This document shows, piece by piece, positions 38,403-47,366 of a DNA stretch of 64,000 bases. The stretch lies in contig CAWCPX010000001.1 in NCBI GenBank assembly GCA_963797605.1, positions 62,001-126,000 on the forward strand, in the 5' to 3' direction. This stretch comes from DASQPR01 sp963797605 (GTDB lineage: Bacteria; Actinomycetota; Actinomycetes; Mycobacteriales; Micromonosporaceae). The notes under the pieces were generated by a model that had not been told where the DNA came from, did not search any database, and worked only from the letters and a program-made list of their open reading frames with translations. The position numbers and the translations under genes were made by a program. How positions within the stretch are numbered: the stretch's first letter is position 1; each line of letters opens with the position of its first letter.

Positions 38403-39206
38403 ATGACCGTTTCGTGGCCGACCAGCCTGCCCGACCCGCACCGGGAGTTCCTGACCGCCGCGCTGGCGACACTGGCTGATGACCCGCGGCTCGTCGGGGT
38501 CGCGGCGGCCGGATCGTTCGCGAGCGGCACCATGGACGAATTCAGTGACCTCGACCTGGTCATCGCCGTCGAGCCCGATGACCACGCCGCCGTGATGGCC
38601 GGCAGGGTCCGGATCGCCGAGTCGCTGGGTTCGGTGCTGACCGCGTTCACCGGCGAGCACGTCGGGGAGCCGCGGCTGCTGATCGCTCTGTACACGCCAT
38701 CGCTGCTGCATGTCGATCTGAAGTTCGTGCCCCTGCCCGAGACGGCCGCGCGCGTCGAGGAGATCGCGGTGCTGTGGGAGCGGGAGGGCCGGCTGTCGGC
38801 CGTGCTCGCGACCCGGCCGGCCGCCTACCCGCCGCCGAATCCACAGTGGCTCGAGGACCGGTTCTGGACGTGGATCCACTACGCGACCGTGAAGATCGGC
38901 CGCGGGGAGCTGTTCGAAGCCATCGACGGCCTGTCGTTCCTGCGAAGTAACGTGCTGGGCCCGCTCGGGCTGGCGCGCGCCGGTCGGCAGCCGAACAAGG
39001 TGCGTCGCGTCGAAACCATTCCGTGGCTGGCCGACGCGATGCGGCCGACCGTCCCCGGCTACGACCAAGCCGAATGCATCGCCGCGTTGCGGGCCTGCGC
39101 GGCCCTCTACCGGGAGCTGCGGCCGCCGGAAGGACCCGAGCTGCGGTATCACCCCGACGCAGAGGCCGCGGTCATGCGCTACCTCGACGAGATCGCCGCC
39201 CGCTGA
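38403..39206 (+). CDS. Nucleotidyltransferase, AadK/adenylyltransferase-like
   Basis: 267 residues. GVAAAGSFASGTMDEFSDLDLVIAV is the GS-x-DxD Pol-beta core; LLHVDLKFVPLPET supplies the third Asp. The C half is helical (RFWTWIHYATVKIGRGELFEAIDGLSFLR). It resembles streptomycin adenylyltransferase-type domains, but the substrate is not proven. It is convergent with the DUF6510 gene, ending 4 bp from it. Confidence 0.75.
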   Translation: MTVSWPTSLPDPHREFLTAALATLADDPRLVGVAAAGSFASGTMDEFSDLDLVIAVEPDDHAAVMAGRVRIAESLGSVLTAFTGEHVGEPRLLIALYTPSLLHVDLKFVPLPETAARVEEIAVLWEREGRLSAVLATRPAAYPPPNPQWLEDRFWTWIHYATVKIGRGELFEAIDGLSFLRSNVLGPLGLARAGRQPNKVRRVETIPWLADAMRPTVPGYDQAECIAALRACAALYRELRPPEGPELRYHPDAEAAVMRYLDEIAAR

Positions 39207-39210
39207 CGGC

Positions 39211-39513
39211 CTACATGCCGGGCAGGCGCAACTCCAGGAACGACATCCCGTGCATGTCCAGGAACATCCGACCGGGCGCCGTGACCACCCGCATGAGCAC
39301 GCTGTCGCAGGTCGGGCAGCGGGCCACCATGCCGGCGCTGTGCGCGTAGACGTGCGTCGCGCCGACCGGGCCGCTGTTGCCGCAGTTCGCGCAGCGCCCG
39401 GTCGCGTCGGTCACGTCGAAGGCGAAGATCTCCCGCAGCACGCCGCCCAGCGCATTGCCATCGAGCCGCATGTCTTGCGCGGCGGTTCCCGAGCCCATGC
39501 CGGTGTCAGTCAT
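39211..39513 (-). CDS. DUF6510 zinc-ribbon protein
   Basis: 100 residues. Two CxxC pairs (RCANCGN and RCPTCDS) form a zinc ribbon; the conserved MRLDGNALGGVLREIFAFDVT opens the domain. The ATG start at 39513 falls 2 bp after the stop of the flavin reductase gene. Third member of a redox operon; role unknown. Confidence 0.75.
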   Translation of the reverse strand: MTDTGMGSGTAAQDMRLDGNALGGVLREIFAFDVTDATGRCANCGNSGPVGATHVYAHSAGMVARCPTCDSVLMRVVTAPGRMFLDMHGMSFLELRLPGM

Positions 39514-39515
39514 GA

Positions 39516-40268
39516 TCAGCCTCCGGTCGGTCCAAAGCGTTCGGTGCGGACGTTTTCGGCCGCGTGCCCCTGGTCGACGAGCGTGTTCGCGACCGACTCG
39601 ACGAAACCGGTCGGCCCGCAGATGAAGACGGCGGGATCCATCGAACCGGGGAACCCGTCGCGCACCAGTTGGTCGGCGCCGAGCCGGCCGACCTTGCCCG
39701 GCCAGCCTTCCGGAGCCTCACGCGTGTACGCCCACGAGACGTCGAGCCCGGGATCGTCACGCACCCGGCGCCGGAGTTCGTCGACGTAGATCGCGTCGGC
39801 GGGGGTTCGCACGGAGTAGATCAGCCGGAACGGGGTCCGGCTGTTCAGCTCGCCACGCGTCCGGATCATCGCCATCAACGGCACGATCCCGGAACCGCCG
39901 CCGATCAGCAGCACCGGCGCCGGGTTCGTCGGCTCCCACGCGAAATAACCCCCGATCGGCCCGCGTAGCTCGATCTCGTCACCGATATGGGCGATGTCGA
40001 CGAGGTAGGAGGACACCTCTCCGTCGGGTACCCGCTGAATCGTGACTTCGATCTTGCCTTCGGCCGGCGCCGACGCGAGCGAATAGCTGCGCTGCGTGCT
40101 GTAGCCGTCGGGCGCCGTCAGACGGATGTCGATGTGCTGGCCGGCCAGGTGCGTCATCCACATCGGCACGGTCAGCACCAGCGTGCTCGCGGTCGGCGTC
40201 TCGACCCGAGTCTCCTCGATCGTCGCGACCTGCCAGGTCAGTCGCCCCAGTAGCGCTGTTCTCGCCAT
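39516..40268 (-). CDS. Ferredoxin-reductase-type FAD/NAD(P) oxidoreductase
   Basis: 250 residues. FAD domain: STQRSYSLASAP (RxYS motif), EVTIQRVPDGEVSSYL, GDEIELRGPIGGYFAW. NAD domain: PVLLIGGGSGIVPLMAMIR, RLIYSVRTPADAIYVDEL, VFICGPTGFVESVANTL, ending ERFGPTGG. No [2Fe-2S] domain. ATG 40268 lies 31 bp inside the sulfite-oxidase-like gene, so translation is coupled. It probably passes electrons to or from that molybdoenzyme. Confidence 0.85.
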   Translation of the reverse strand: MARTALLGRLTWQVATIEETRVETPTASTLVLTVPMWMTHLAGQHIDIRLTAPDGYSTQRSYSLASAPAEGKIEVTIQRVPDGEVSSYLVDIAHIGDEIELRGPIGGYFAWEPTNPAPVLLIGGGSGIVPLMAMIRTRGELNSRTPFRLIYSVRTPADAIYVDELRRRVRDDPGLDVSWAYTREAPEGWPGKVGRLGADQLVRDGFPGSMDPAVFICGPTGFVESVANTLVDQGHAAENVRTERFGPTGG

Positions 40269-40834
40269 GGATCCCCATAGTTGTTGTAGCCGGCGGTTTC
40301 CCAGAAACCCGGGTGATCTTCCTGGGTGAACTCGATCGCGTTCACCCACTTGGCGCTCTTCCAGAAGTACAGGTGCGGCACCAGCAGCCGCGCCGGGCCG
40401 CCGTGCTCGGGCGCCAGCGGCGAGCCGTCGAACTCGTAGGCGATCCAGGCCTGCCCGTCGATCAGGTCGGCGAGCGGCAGGTTGGTGGTGTAGCCGCCGT
40501 AGGAGTGAATGGTGACGAAGTCGGCAGTGCTCTCCACGTTTTCGATCAGCGTCTCGATCGCGACGCCGCGCCAGTCGGTCTTCAGTTTCGACCACTTCGT
40601 GACGCAGTGGATGTCGACCGTGACCGACTCGCTCGGGAGCGCCATCAGCTCGGCCCAGCTCCACGTGTGGCGCTGGCCGGTCTCGGTGATCACCGCGAAC
40701 TGCCAGCGGTCGGTGTCGATGCGGGGCGTCGGCCCGGCCGAGAGCACCGGGAAGTCGTCGGTGAGATATTGGCCGGGAGGCAGCTGAACGTCGCTGCGCC
40801 GCCGCCCCGTGAATCCGCGGCTCAGGATGGCCAT
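40238..40834 (-). CDS. Sulfite-oxidase-like molybdopterin oxidoreductase
   Basis: 198 residues; ATG 40834 follows AGGAGGACCG. The oxidoreductase molybdopterin-binding domain shows SVTVDIHCVTKWSKLKTDWRGV with the Mo-ligand Cys, IHSYGGYTTNLPLADLID, WIAYEFDGSPLAPEHGGPARLLVPHLYFWKSAKWV and FWETAGYNNYGDPWREQRYWGD. No Tat signal, so cytoplasmic, unlike MsrP/YedY. First gene of the trio with the flavin reductase and DUF6510 protein. Confidence 0.87.
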   Translation of the reverse strand: MAILSRGFTGRRRSDVQLPPGQYLTDDFPVLSAGPTPRIDTDRWQFAVITETGQRHTWSWAELMALPSESVTVDIHCVTKWSKLKTDWRGVAIETLIENVESTADFVTIHSYGGYTTNLPLADLIDGQAWIAYEFDGSPLAPEHGGPARLLVPHLYFWKSAKWVNAIEFTQEDHPGFWETAGYNNYGDPWREQRYWGD

Positions 40835-41088
40835 CGGTCCTCCTCGTGGGTACCCCACGATCTTGCCGTACTTGGGCGGGCCGAACCAGGGTTTCGGCGA
40901 ACCTCGCGACGTCAGTGCCGGTGAGGTTTGTTCGCGCCCGCTATACTCGCTCGCGGTTGATCAGCGGTGGGTCATTTCTCGCCGCGAAACCGCGTAAACC
41001 GGATTTCTCAGTTCGGAGCGGGCATGCTGTGAAACACTGCCCCAACGAATCGGCTTTGCCTCCATACCGTCCACCCGAAGGTGCCCCG

Positions 41089-41985
41089 ATGACGACGACA
41101 ACCCTGAGCCCGACCGTGACACCCCCGACCTCTGAGCAGCGCGAGCAGTTCGAGCGCGACGGCTATCTTGTGATCAAGCAGGCGCTGAGCCCGGCCGAGG
41201 TCGAGTTCTACGCGGGCGCGCTCGACCGGGTCTACGACGAGCACATCGCCGCCGGCACAGTGAAGCCCGGCATGGCCATGCACACGCTGAGCGCCGTGGC
41301 CGCCTGCCCGGAAGCCGTCGGCCTGATCGACCACGCGAAGACGTTCCCGTTCGTCTGGTCGGTGCTCGGCTGGAACGTGCACATCTACCACTCCCACCTG
41401 GACGTGCACCCGCAGATCAAGCACGAGAAGCCGCCGCGTTTCGAGTGGCACCAGGACGGCGGCCGGCAGAACCGCGAGATCGAGACCGACCCGCGTCCGC
41501 GCCTCTCGGTCAAGCTCGCGTTCTGGCTCTCCGATGTGTCCGTCGAGAACCGCGGCAACTTCACCGTCGTGCCGGGCAGCCACCTGGTCAACCGCATCGA
41601 GGGCCCGCCGCGCCGCGACATGAACTGGCCGGACCCGGAAGGCGCCGTGCAGGTCTGCGCCGAGCCCGGTGATGCCGTGTTCTTCGACCGTCGCCTCTGG
41701 CACACCCGCTCCGACAACTACTCGGAGGTCGTGCGCAAGGGCATGTTCTTCGCGTACTCGCACCGCTGGGGCTACGGCCGCGACGAGAACGAGACGCTGC
41801 TGGCCAGCGAGGCCGCGAAGGGCTTCAGCCCGGTGCAGCGTCAGCTCCTCGGCGCGAAGCTGGCCGAACCGGGCGAGATCCCCGGCGACCACCAGTGGGG
41901 CCACTACCCGGCGAGCACCCCGGTCTACGGTTTCCTGAAGGAAAACGGCGCCCTCGACTCGAGCACGCCGCCGCTGATCCCCTGA
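41089..41985 (+). CDS. Phytanoyl-CoA dioxygenase (PhyH) family protein
   Basis: 298 residues. Fe(II)/2-oxoglutarate oxygenase with EQFERDGYLVIKQALSPAEV, FEWHQDGGRQNREI (HxD) and FFDRRLWHTRSDNYSEVVRKGMFFAYSHRW (distal His, 2OG Arg). The layout is like EctD/PhyH enzymes, but no ectoine genes are nearby. ATG 41089 follows GAAGG. Substrate unknown. The 254 bp upstream contain no gene. Confidence 0.85.
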   Translation: MTTTTLSPTVTPPTSEQREQFERDGYLVIKQALSPAEVEFYAGALDRVYDEHIAAGTVKPGMAMHTLSAVAACPEAVGLIDHAKTFPFVWSVLGWNVHIYHSHLDVHPQIKHEKPPRFEWHQDGGRQNREIETDPRPRLSVKLAFWLSDVSVENRGNFTVVPGSHLVNRIEGPPRRDMNWPDPEGAVQVCAEPGDAVFFDRRLWHTRSDNYSEVVRKGMFFAYSHRWGYGRDENETLLASEAAKGFSPVQRQLLGAKLAEPGEIPGDHQWGHYPASTPVYGFLKENGALDSSTPPLIP

Positions 41986-42092
41986 TCGACTTTTCGTGGC
42001 GAATCGTGGTTGCCCCGGCAGCCATGATTCGCCACGATCCATATCGTGTCCTGGTGCGCCCGCGTCCACCCATAAATCACTATTGTGCGTAT

Positions 42093-42827
42093 ATGGCTGA
42101 CATCAACGTGCTGGGCGACTCCGGGCAGACTCCCGCCTTCAGCTATCGCATCGACTACCGGCCCGCGTTCGCGCTGGCCACGGTCGTGCTCGGGCCGGAG
42201 CAGTCGATTCGCACCGAGTCGGGCGCGATGGTCAGCATGTCGGGCAACCTCGAGCTGCAGTCGAAGATGGAAGGCGGCATGTGGGGTGCGCTCAAACGCA
42301 GCGTCGGTGGGCGTAGCGCGTTCGTCTCGACGTACACGGCCAGGGGCGGCACCGGCGAGTTGACGCTGGCTCCCGGGACACCGGGCGACGTGGTGCCGCT
42401 GTCGTTGACGAACGAGACCTACAACATCGCGGCCTCGTCGTACCTGGCGAGCGAGATGGCTTTGGAAGTGAACACCGGCTGGGGCGGCGCCAAGTCGTTC
42501 TTCGCCAGTGACAGCATGTTCGTGCTGCAGGTGAGCGGCACGGGTGTGCAGTTCGTGACGTCGTTCGGCGCGCTGCATTCACGCACGCTTGCGGCCGGCG
42601 AGCAGTACGTCGTCGACACCGGGCACCTGGTCGCGTGGCACGCGTCGATGCCTTACAAGATCCGGAAGGCGGCCAAGAGCCTGTTCCGGTCGCTGACGTC
42701 GGGTGAGGCGCTGGTCGCGTCGTTTACCGGACCGGGCACGCTGCTGCTGCAGACCCGGAACCTGCACGCTTTCGTCAGCGCGATCGAGCCGATGTTGCCA
42801 CGCCCGTCGGGCAACTCCGACTCCTGA
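42093..42827 (+). CDS. AIM24/TIGR00266-family protein
   Basis: 244 residues. A beta-rich fold with LGPEQSIRTESGAMVSMSGNLELQSKMEGG, GTGELTLAPGTPGDVVPLSL, SFFASDSMFVLQVSGTGVQFVTSFGALHSRTL and EQYVVDTGHLVAWHASMPYKI. Bacterial members are uncharacterised. It is followed by the glycosylase gene after 13 bp, so cotranscription is likely. Confidence 0.85.
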   Translation: MADINVLGDSGQTPAFSYRIDYRPAFALATVVLGPEQSIRTESGAMVSMSGNLELQSKMEGGMWGALKRSVGGRSAFVSTYTARGGTGELTLAPGTPGDVVPLSLTNETYNIAASSYLASEMALEVNTGWGGAKSFFASDSMFVLQVSGTGVQFVTSFGALHSRTLAAGEQYVVDTGHLVAWHASMPYKIRKAAKSLFRSLTSGEALVASFTGPGTLLLQTRNLHAFVSAIEPMLPRPSGNSDS

Positions 42828-42840
42828 GTATCGTGGCGGG

Positions 42841-43656
42841 GTGCCCGAAGGCCACACCATTTTCCGACTCGCCACCCGGCACCGCGCGTTGTTCGCCGGC
42901 ATGCCGGTGGAGGTGCGGAGCCCGCAGGGTCGCTTCGCCGCCGGCGCCGGGCTGCTGAGCGGTGCCACGCTGCGTGACGCCGAAGCGGTCGGCAAGCATC
43001 TGCTGCACCATTTCGACGACGGCCGCAGTCTGCACGTGCATCTCGGGCTCTACGGCAAGTTCACCGACGGGCCGGCACCCGCACCGGCACCCGTCGGTGA
43101 GGTCCGGCTCCGGGTCGTGGGCGGCGGCCACTGGCTCGACCTGCGCGGCCCGACGGCGTGCGAGGTCTTCGACGAGACGCAGGTCGCCGAGTTGCGGGCG
43201 CGCATCGGCGCGGATCCGCTGCGGACCGACGCCGATCCCGACACCGCCTACGCCCGGATTCGGCGCAGCCCGATGCCGCTGGCCACACTGCTGCTCAACC
43301 AGAGCATTGTCGCCGGCACCGGCCTGATCTTCGTCACCGAGACGCTCTTCCGAGCCGGGCTGGCACCCACGGCGGCCGGCCGCGACGTGACACCCGCCGC
43401 GTGGCAGGGCATCTGGCGTGACCTCTGCGCGCTGATGCGGCAGGCGGTCACGACGGGCCGCATCGACACGGTGCGTCCGGAGCACACGCCCGAGGCGATG
43501 GGCCGGCCACCACGCGTCGACCGGCACGGCGGCGAGGTCTATGTCTACCGTCGCGCCGGGCAGCCCTGCCTCGTCTGCGGCACGCCGGTCGCCACCGGTG
43601 ACCTCGCCGGTCGCAACGCCTACTGGTGTCCGACCTGCCAAAAGACCAAGCGCTAA
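42841..43656 (+). CDS. Fpg/Nei-family DNA glycosylase (endonuclease VIII-like)
   Basis: 271 residues. After GTG, PEGHTIFRLA carries the catalytic Pro2 and Glu3. Central VGKHLLHHFDDGRSLHVHLGLYGKF, the H2TH region PLATLLLNQSIVAGTGLIFVTETLFRAGL, and the C-terminal zinc finger PCLVCGT/YWCPTCQKTKR. PEGH rather than PELP indicates the Nei branch. It excises oxidised bases and nicks DNA. Confidence 0.9.
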   Translation: MPEGHTIFRLATRHRALFAGMPVEVRSPQGRFAAGAGLLSGATLRDAEAVGKHLLHHFDDGRSLHVHLGLYGKFTDGPAPAPAPVGEVRLRVVGGGHWLDLRGPTACEVFDETQVAELRARIGADPLRTDADPDTAYARIRRSPMPLATLLLNQSIVAGTGLIFVTETLFRAGLAPTAAGRDVTPAAWQGIWRDLCALMRQAVTTGRIDTVRPEHTPEAMGRPPRVDRHGGEVYVYRRAGQPCLVCGTPVATGDLAGRNAYWCPTCQKTKR

Positions 43657-43819
43657 CCCGGATCCTCCCGGGTACGAGCCACGACGCCCGTTTCCGCGAA
43701 GCCGACACATCCCTATCCGTTCCGCGCCCGCCGGTCTAGTTTGGACATGCACTCCCATCGATGATGATCCGTCATCGACTGCAGCCGCGTGATGCCGTCG
43801 ACTGGAGTCTGGAGGCCCG

Positions 43820-46186
43820 GTGACCGGTGCGACATCGCAGCGCAGGCGCATCCGCCGGCCCAAGGTGCTGATCTTCCTCTTCACGGCCGTCGGAAGCCTC
43901 GCGTCGTCGGTCCCGGCCTACCTCTCGCACCACGCCGCGATCTCGCTGGCCCTGGCCGGCGTCGCGACCGTCTCCACGGGTGCGGGCGCCGTGCTGGCCA
44001 CGTTTCCGTTCCCGTACGAAGGGGCGCCGGTCGCCGACGATGTCACGGTCAAAGCGTGGGCGCTGCCGCAACGGGTCGTCTCCTTCACCGGTCGGGCGTG
44101 GGCGCTCGCCGAGATCGCGTCCGTGCACGCGACCGCGCTGCGGCCCGGCGTGGCGGTGCTGACCGGCATCGGCGCCGTCGGAAAGACCTCGGTCGCCCTC
44201 GAGTACGCGCACCGGACCGGCTCCGACCCCGCGCATGCCCTGACCGTCTGGATCTCGGCGGGCCAGCGGCCGAAGGCCGTGACGGCGCTGCGGGAACTCG
44301 GCGTCGCCCTGGGCGTGGAGCCGCATCCCGACCCGACCGACATGATCCGGCGTACGTTCGCCGCGCTCGGTCGGCACGAGCCCTGGCTCATCGTCTACGA
44401 CGACGCCACCCCGGAAACGGTCGCCGGTCTCATGCCGACCAGTGGCGACGGCGCCGTGCTGATCACCAGCCGGGGCGGCGATTGGGGCACGGTCGGCACC
44501 GCGATCGAGATCCGCCCGATGGCCGACGACGAGGCGGTACGCCTGCTCCTCGACCGGTCCCGGGACACGTCCGAGGGTGCCGAAACGCACGCCCGGGTGC
44601 TCGCGGCTCGGCTGGGCGGCCTGCCGTACGCGCTGGAGTTGGCCGGCGCCTACTGCTTCCAGACCTGCACGCTCGCGGACTACCTGCGGCTGCTCGACGG
44701 CGCCGGGTTGGGCCTGCTGAACCGCCCGAGCCACGGCCCGAACGAGATCGCGGCCCGGCTCGGAGCCCGCAAGGCGACGCGGGGTCGGGTCGCGGACGCG
44801 CAACTGCTGCGGGTCCTGAGCTTCCTGGCGGCCGGCTACATGCCGCAGATCCTCTTCACGGACCACGTGACGTTGCTGCCCCGGCGGCTGCGCGAGGCAG
44901 CACAGGAGGTGCGCCAGTGGCACCCGCTGGTCACCCGGCTGCACGACGCCGGCCTGATCCGCGCCGAGCCCGGCCTGATCTGGGTGCACGCACTGCTGCA
45001 GGAGGTGGAGCGGGGCACGATCGCGAACCGCACGCGGACGTCGGCCCGCCGGTTGCTCGCCCGTGCCACCGCCGGTCTCCGCGCAGACGCGACGGCCGGC
45101 TGGACGCACCAGCGCTGGCGGCAACTGGCGCTGCAGCTGGTCACGGCGGCCTTCCCGAACGCCACCGACCCGAAGGACTGGGTGGCGTGCGGCGCGCTGC
45201 TCCCGGCCGCGCTGGCCGCGCTCGACGGCGCCGCCGACTCGCCCCGGCCGGAGGTGACCACGCTCGCCACGAACGTCAGCCGCTACTACCTCGGCCAGGG
45301 CAACCACGCGGCCGCGCGGGATCTGCTGGAACAGGTGGTGGCCTCGCGGCAGCGGTTGCTCGGCCCGCTCCACCCGGACACGTTGACCAGCATCAACGCG
45401 CTCGCGAACGCCGCTTTCCAGGGCGGCGATTACGCCCGTGCCCGCGATCTGCAAGCCCGGAACCTGGAAGCGCGCCGGCGGGTGCTCGGCCCGGACCATC
45501 CCGACACACTGGCGTCGATGAACAGCCTGGCGAACGCGCGCCACCGCCTGGCCGATTACGCCGAGGCCCGGGACCTGCACGAGCAGACCATGGCGGCGCG
45601 TACGCGTGTGCTCGGACCGGAGCACCCGGACACGCTGCAGTCCATGAACAACCTCGCCGGCCTGCTGCATCGGATGGGTGACGTCGAGGCGGCCCGAGAC
45701 CTGCACACCCGTGCGCTCGAAGCCCGGCTCCGGGTGCTCGGCCCCGAACATCCGAGCACGCTGATCTCGATGAACAACCTCGCGCTCGTGTTGAACGGGC
45801 TGGGTGACATCGAGGCCGGACGCGATCTGCACACGCGGACGCTGGAGACGCAGCGGCGGGTGCTGGGTGCCGAGCATCCGGCCACGCTGCAGTCGATGAA
45901 CAACCTGGCGAGTGCGCTGTCCGCCCTGGGCGACCACGCGGCGGCCCGTGATCTGCACGCGCAAACCGTGGAAACGCTGCGGCGCGTGGTGGGCCCGGAG
46001 CATCCAGATACGCTCTTCTCCATGAACGACCTGGCCATGGCCCTGTTCGAGCTCGGAGACTACGCCGGCGCGCGAGATCTGCACGCTCAGACGCTGGCGG
46101 CCCGGCGGCGGGTGCTGGGTGCCGAGCATCCGGACACCCGGATCTCCGAACGGAACCTTCAAGCGGCTGTCGACCGATTGCCCTAA
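43820..46186 (+). CDS. Membrane-anchored NB-ARC ATPase with kinesin-light-chain-type TPR repeats
   Basis: 788 residues from GTG 43820 (GGAGG upstream). N-terminal hydrophobic hairpin (VLIFLFTAVGSLASSVPAYL and ISLALAGVATVSTGAGAVLATF). STAND-type ATPase: GVAVLTGIGAVGKTSVALEYA (Walker A), EPWLIVYDDATPE (Walker B), GAVLITSRGGDW and LGGLPYALELAGAYC (GxP). Then a winged helix and from residue 485 about seven 42-residue TPRs ending in (V)LGxEHPDTL. Similar proteins act as signal or defence sensors; this one's trigger is unknown. Confidence 0.87.
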   Translation: MTGATSQRRRIRRPKVLIFLFTAVGSLASSVPAYLSHHAAISLALAGVATVSTGAGAVLATFPFPYEGAPVADDVTVKAWALPQRVVSFTGRAWALAEIASVHATALRPGVAVLTGIGAVGKTSVALEYAHRTGSDPAHALTVWISAGQRPKAVTALRELGVALGVEPHPDPTDMIRRTFAALGRHEPWLIVYDDATPETVAGLMPTSGDGAVLITSRGGDWGTVGTAIEIRPMADDEAVRLLLDRSRDTSEGAETHARVLAARLGGLPYALELAGAYCFQTCTLADYLRLLDGAGLGLLNRPSHGPNEIAARLGARKATRGRVADAQLLRVLSFLAAGYMPQILFTDHVTLLPRRLREAAQEVRQWHPLVTRLHDAGLIRAEPGLIWVHALLQEVERGTIANRTRTSARRLLARATAGLRADATAGWTHQRWRQLALQLVTAAFPNATDPKDWVACGALLPAALAALDGAADSPRPEVTTLATNVSRYYLGQGNHAAARDLLEQVVASRQRLLGPLHPDTLTSINALANAAFQGGDYARARDLQARNLEARRRVLGPDHPDTLASMNSLANARHRLADYAEARDLHEQTMAARTRVLGPEHPDTLQSMNNLAGLLHRMGDVEAARDLHTRALEARLRVLGPEHPSTLISMNNLALVLNGLGDIEAGRDLHTRTLETQRRVLGAEHPATLQSMNNLASALSALGDHAAARDLHAQTVETLRRVVGPEHPDTLFSMNDLAMALFELGDYAGARDLHAQTLAARRRVLGAEHPDTRISERNLQAAVDRLP
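45280..46170 (+). repeat. 126-bp tandem repeats (TPR array)
   Basis: About seven in-frame units of 42 codons, each holding a form of LGPEHPDTLxSMNNLAxxL followed by GDxxAARDLHxxTLExRRRV. The middle copies are nearly identical in wording, which suggests recent unit duplication and possible copy-number variation. Confidence 0.8.
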
Positions 46187-46298
46187 GCGCGGACATTTCG
46201 GCCGGCCGGGCGGGGGTTTGAGCCAGCCGACGTGCTGGTACGTGTAGGCATGTGCGGCGTGAACGTCACGCGGGCACGACGCGGCAAGGGAGTCCGGC

Positions 46299-47366
46299 GT
46301 GGAGGAGACAACGCCTCGGGTGGTGTTCGGCGCGGGTCTCGCGCGCACCGCCCTGGCCGACGAGATCGATCGGCTCGGCGGCACGCGCGTCATGGTCATC
46401 GCGACCGCCCGTGAGCACGCCCGGCAGGCCGACGTGCTGGCTCCGCTCGGCGATCGCGTCGTCGCCACGTTCACCCAGGTCCGCCGGCACGTTCCGGCCG
46501 ATGTGGCCGCCGCCGCCCGTGAGCTCGCCGAGACTGCCGGGGCAGACCTGCTCGTCGCGATCGGCGGCGGATCGACTACCGGCACCGCGAAGGCGATCGC
46601 GCTGACCAGCGGCCGGCCGATCCTCGCGCTGCCGACGACGTACGCCGGCTCCGAGGTCACGTCGGTCTGGGGCCTGACCGAGGACGGTCGCAAGACCACC
46701 GGCGTCGACCCGCGGGTGCGACCCAGGACCGTGCTCTACGACCCGGACCTCACGCTGACGCTGCCGGTGGGCGAGTCGATGGCGAGCGGACTGAACGCGC
46801 TCGCGCACGCGGTCGACGCCTTCTGGGCACCACAGACCAACAGCGATATCCGGGTACGCGCGGCCGAAGCGATCCGCATGCTCGTGGCCGGGCTCGACGG
46901 CGTACGCCTCGACGGTGCGGATCGGCGGGCACGGGAGGCGACGCTCCGCGGGGCGATGCTGGCCGGGCTGGTCTTCGCCGACGCGGGTTCCGGCCTGCAC
47001 CACAAGATCTGTCACGTGCTCGGTGGCCGCTACGACCTTCCGCACGCCCAGACGCACGCGGTGATCCTGCCGCACGTGCTCGCGTTCAACGGGCCCGCGG
47101 TGCCCGATGCCGCTGCCGAGATCGGGGTCGCGCTCGGAGGCGAGGGTGCCGCCGACGCCGCCGCGACGCTCGTGGAGTTTCGGGAGCGGTTGGGCGTACC
47201 CACCACATTGAATGATCTTGGCTTTGCGCACGACCAGATCGGCGCCGCTGCCGAGGCGATCCTGCCGAGCGTGCCACCGTCGAACCCACGCCAGGTGCAT
47301 CATGTGGACCTGGTCGAGATCCTGACCGCCGCGTTCCACGGAGTTGTCTCGGGAGTCATGCCATGA
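46299..47366 (+). CDS. Maleylacetate reductase
   Basis: 355 residues, iron-type alcohol dehydrogenase fold. Segments: VVFGAGLARTAL, LVAIGGGSTTGTAKAIAL (NAD loop), LALPTTYAGSEVTSVWG, GLNALAHAVDAFWAP, SGLHHKICHVLGGRYDLPHAQTHAVILPHV (His ligand region). It reduces maleylacetate to 3-oxoadipate. GTG 46299. Its stop overlaps the dioxygenase start by 4 bp. Confidence 0.88.
   Translation: MEETTPRVVFGAGLARTALADEIDRLGGTRVMVIATAREHARQADVLAPLGDRVVATFTQVRRHVPADVAAAARELAETAGADLLVAIGGGSTTGTAKAIALTSGRPILALPTTYAGSEVTSVWGLTEDGRKTTGVDPRVRPRTVLYDPDLTLTLPVGESMASGLNALAHAVDAFWAPQTNSDIRVRAAEAIRMLVAGLDGVRLDGADRRAREATLRGAMLAGLVFADAGSGLHHKICHVLGGRYDLPHAQTHAVILPHVLAFNGPAVPDAAAEIGVALGGEGAADAAATLVEFRERLGVPTTLNDLGFAHDQIGAAAEAILPSVPPSNPRQVHHVDLVEILTAAFHGVVSGVMP

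Noticed and set aside
45280..46170. CRISPR-like array
   Set aside because: The 126-bp periodicity is in-frame TPR coding sequence without spacers.
43772..46699. 975-codon open frame on the minus strand
   Set aside because: Antisense shadow of the NB-ARC/TPR gene and maleylacetate reductase; Arg/His/Val-rich with no domain, caused by GC-rich codon use.
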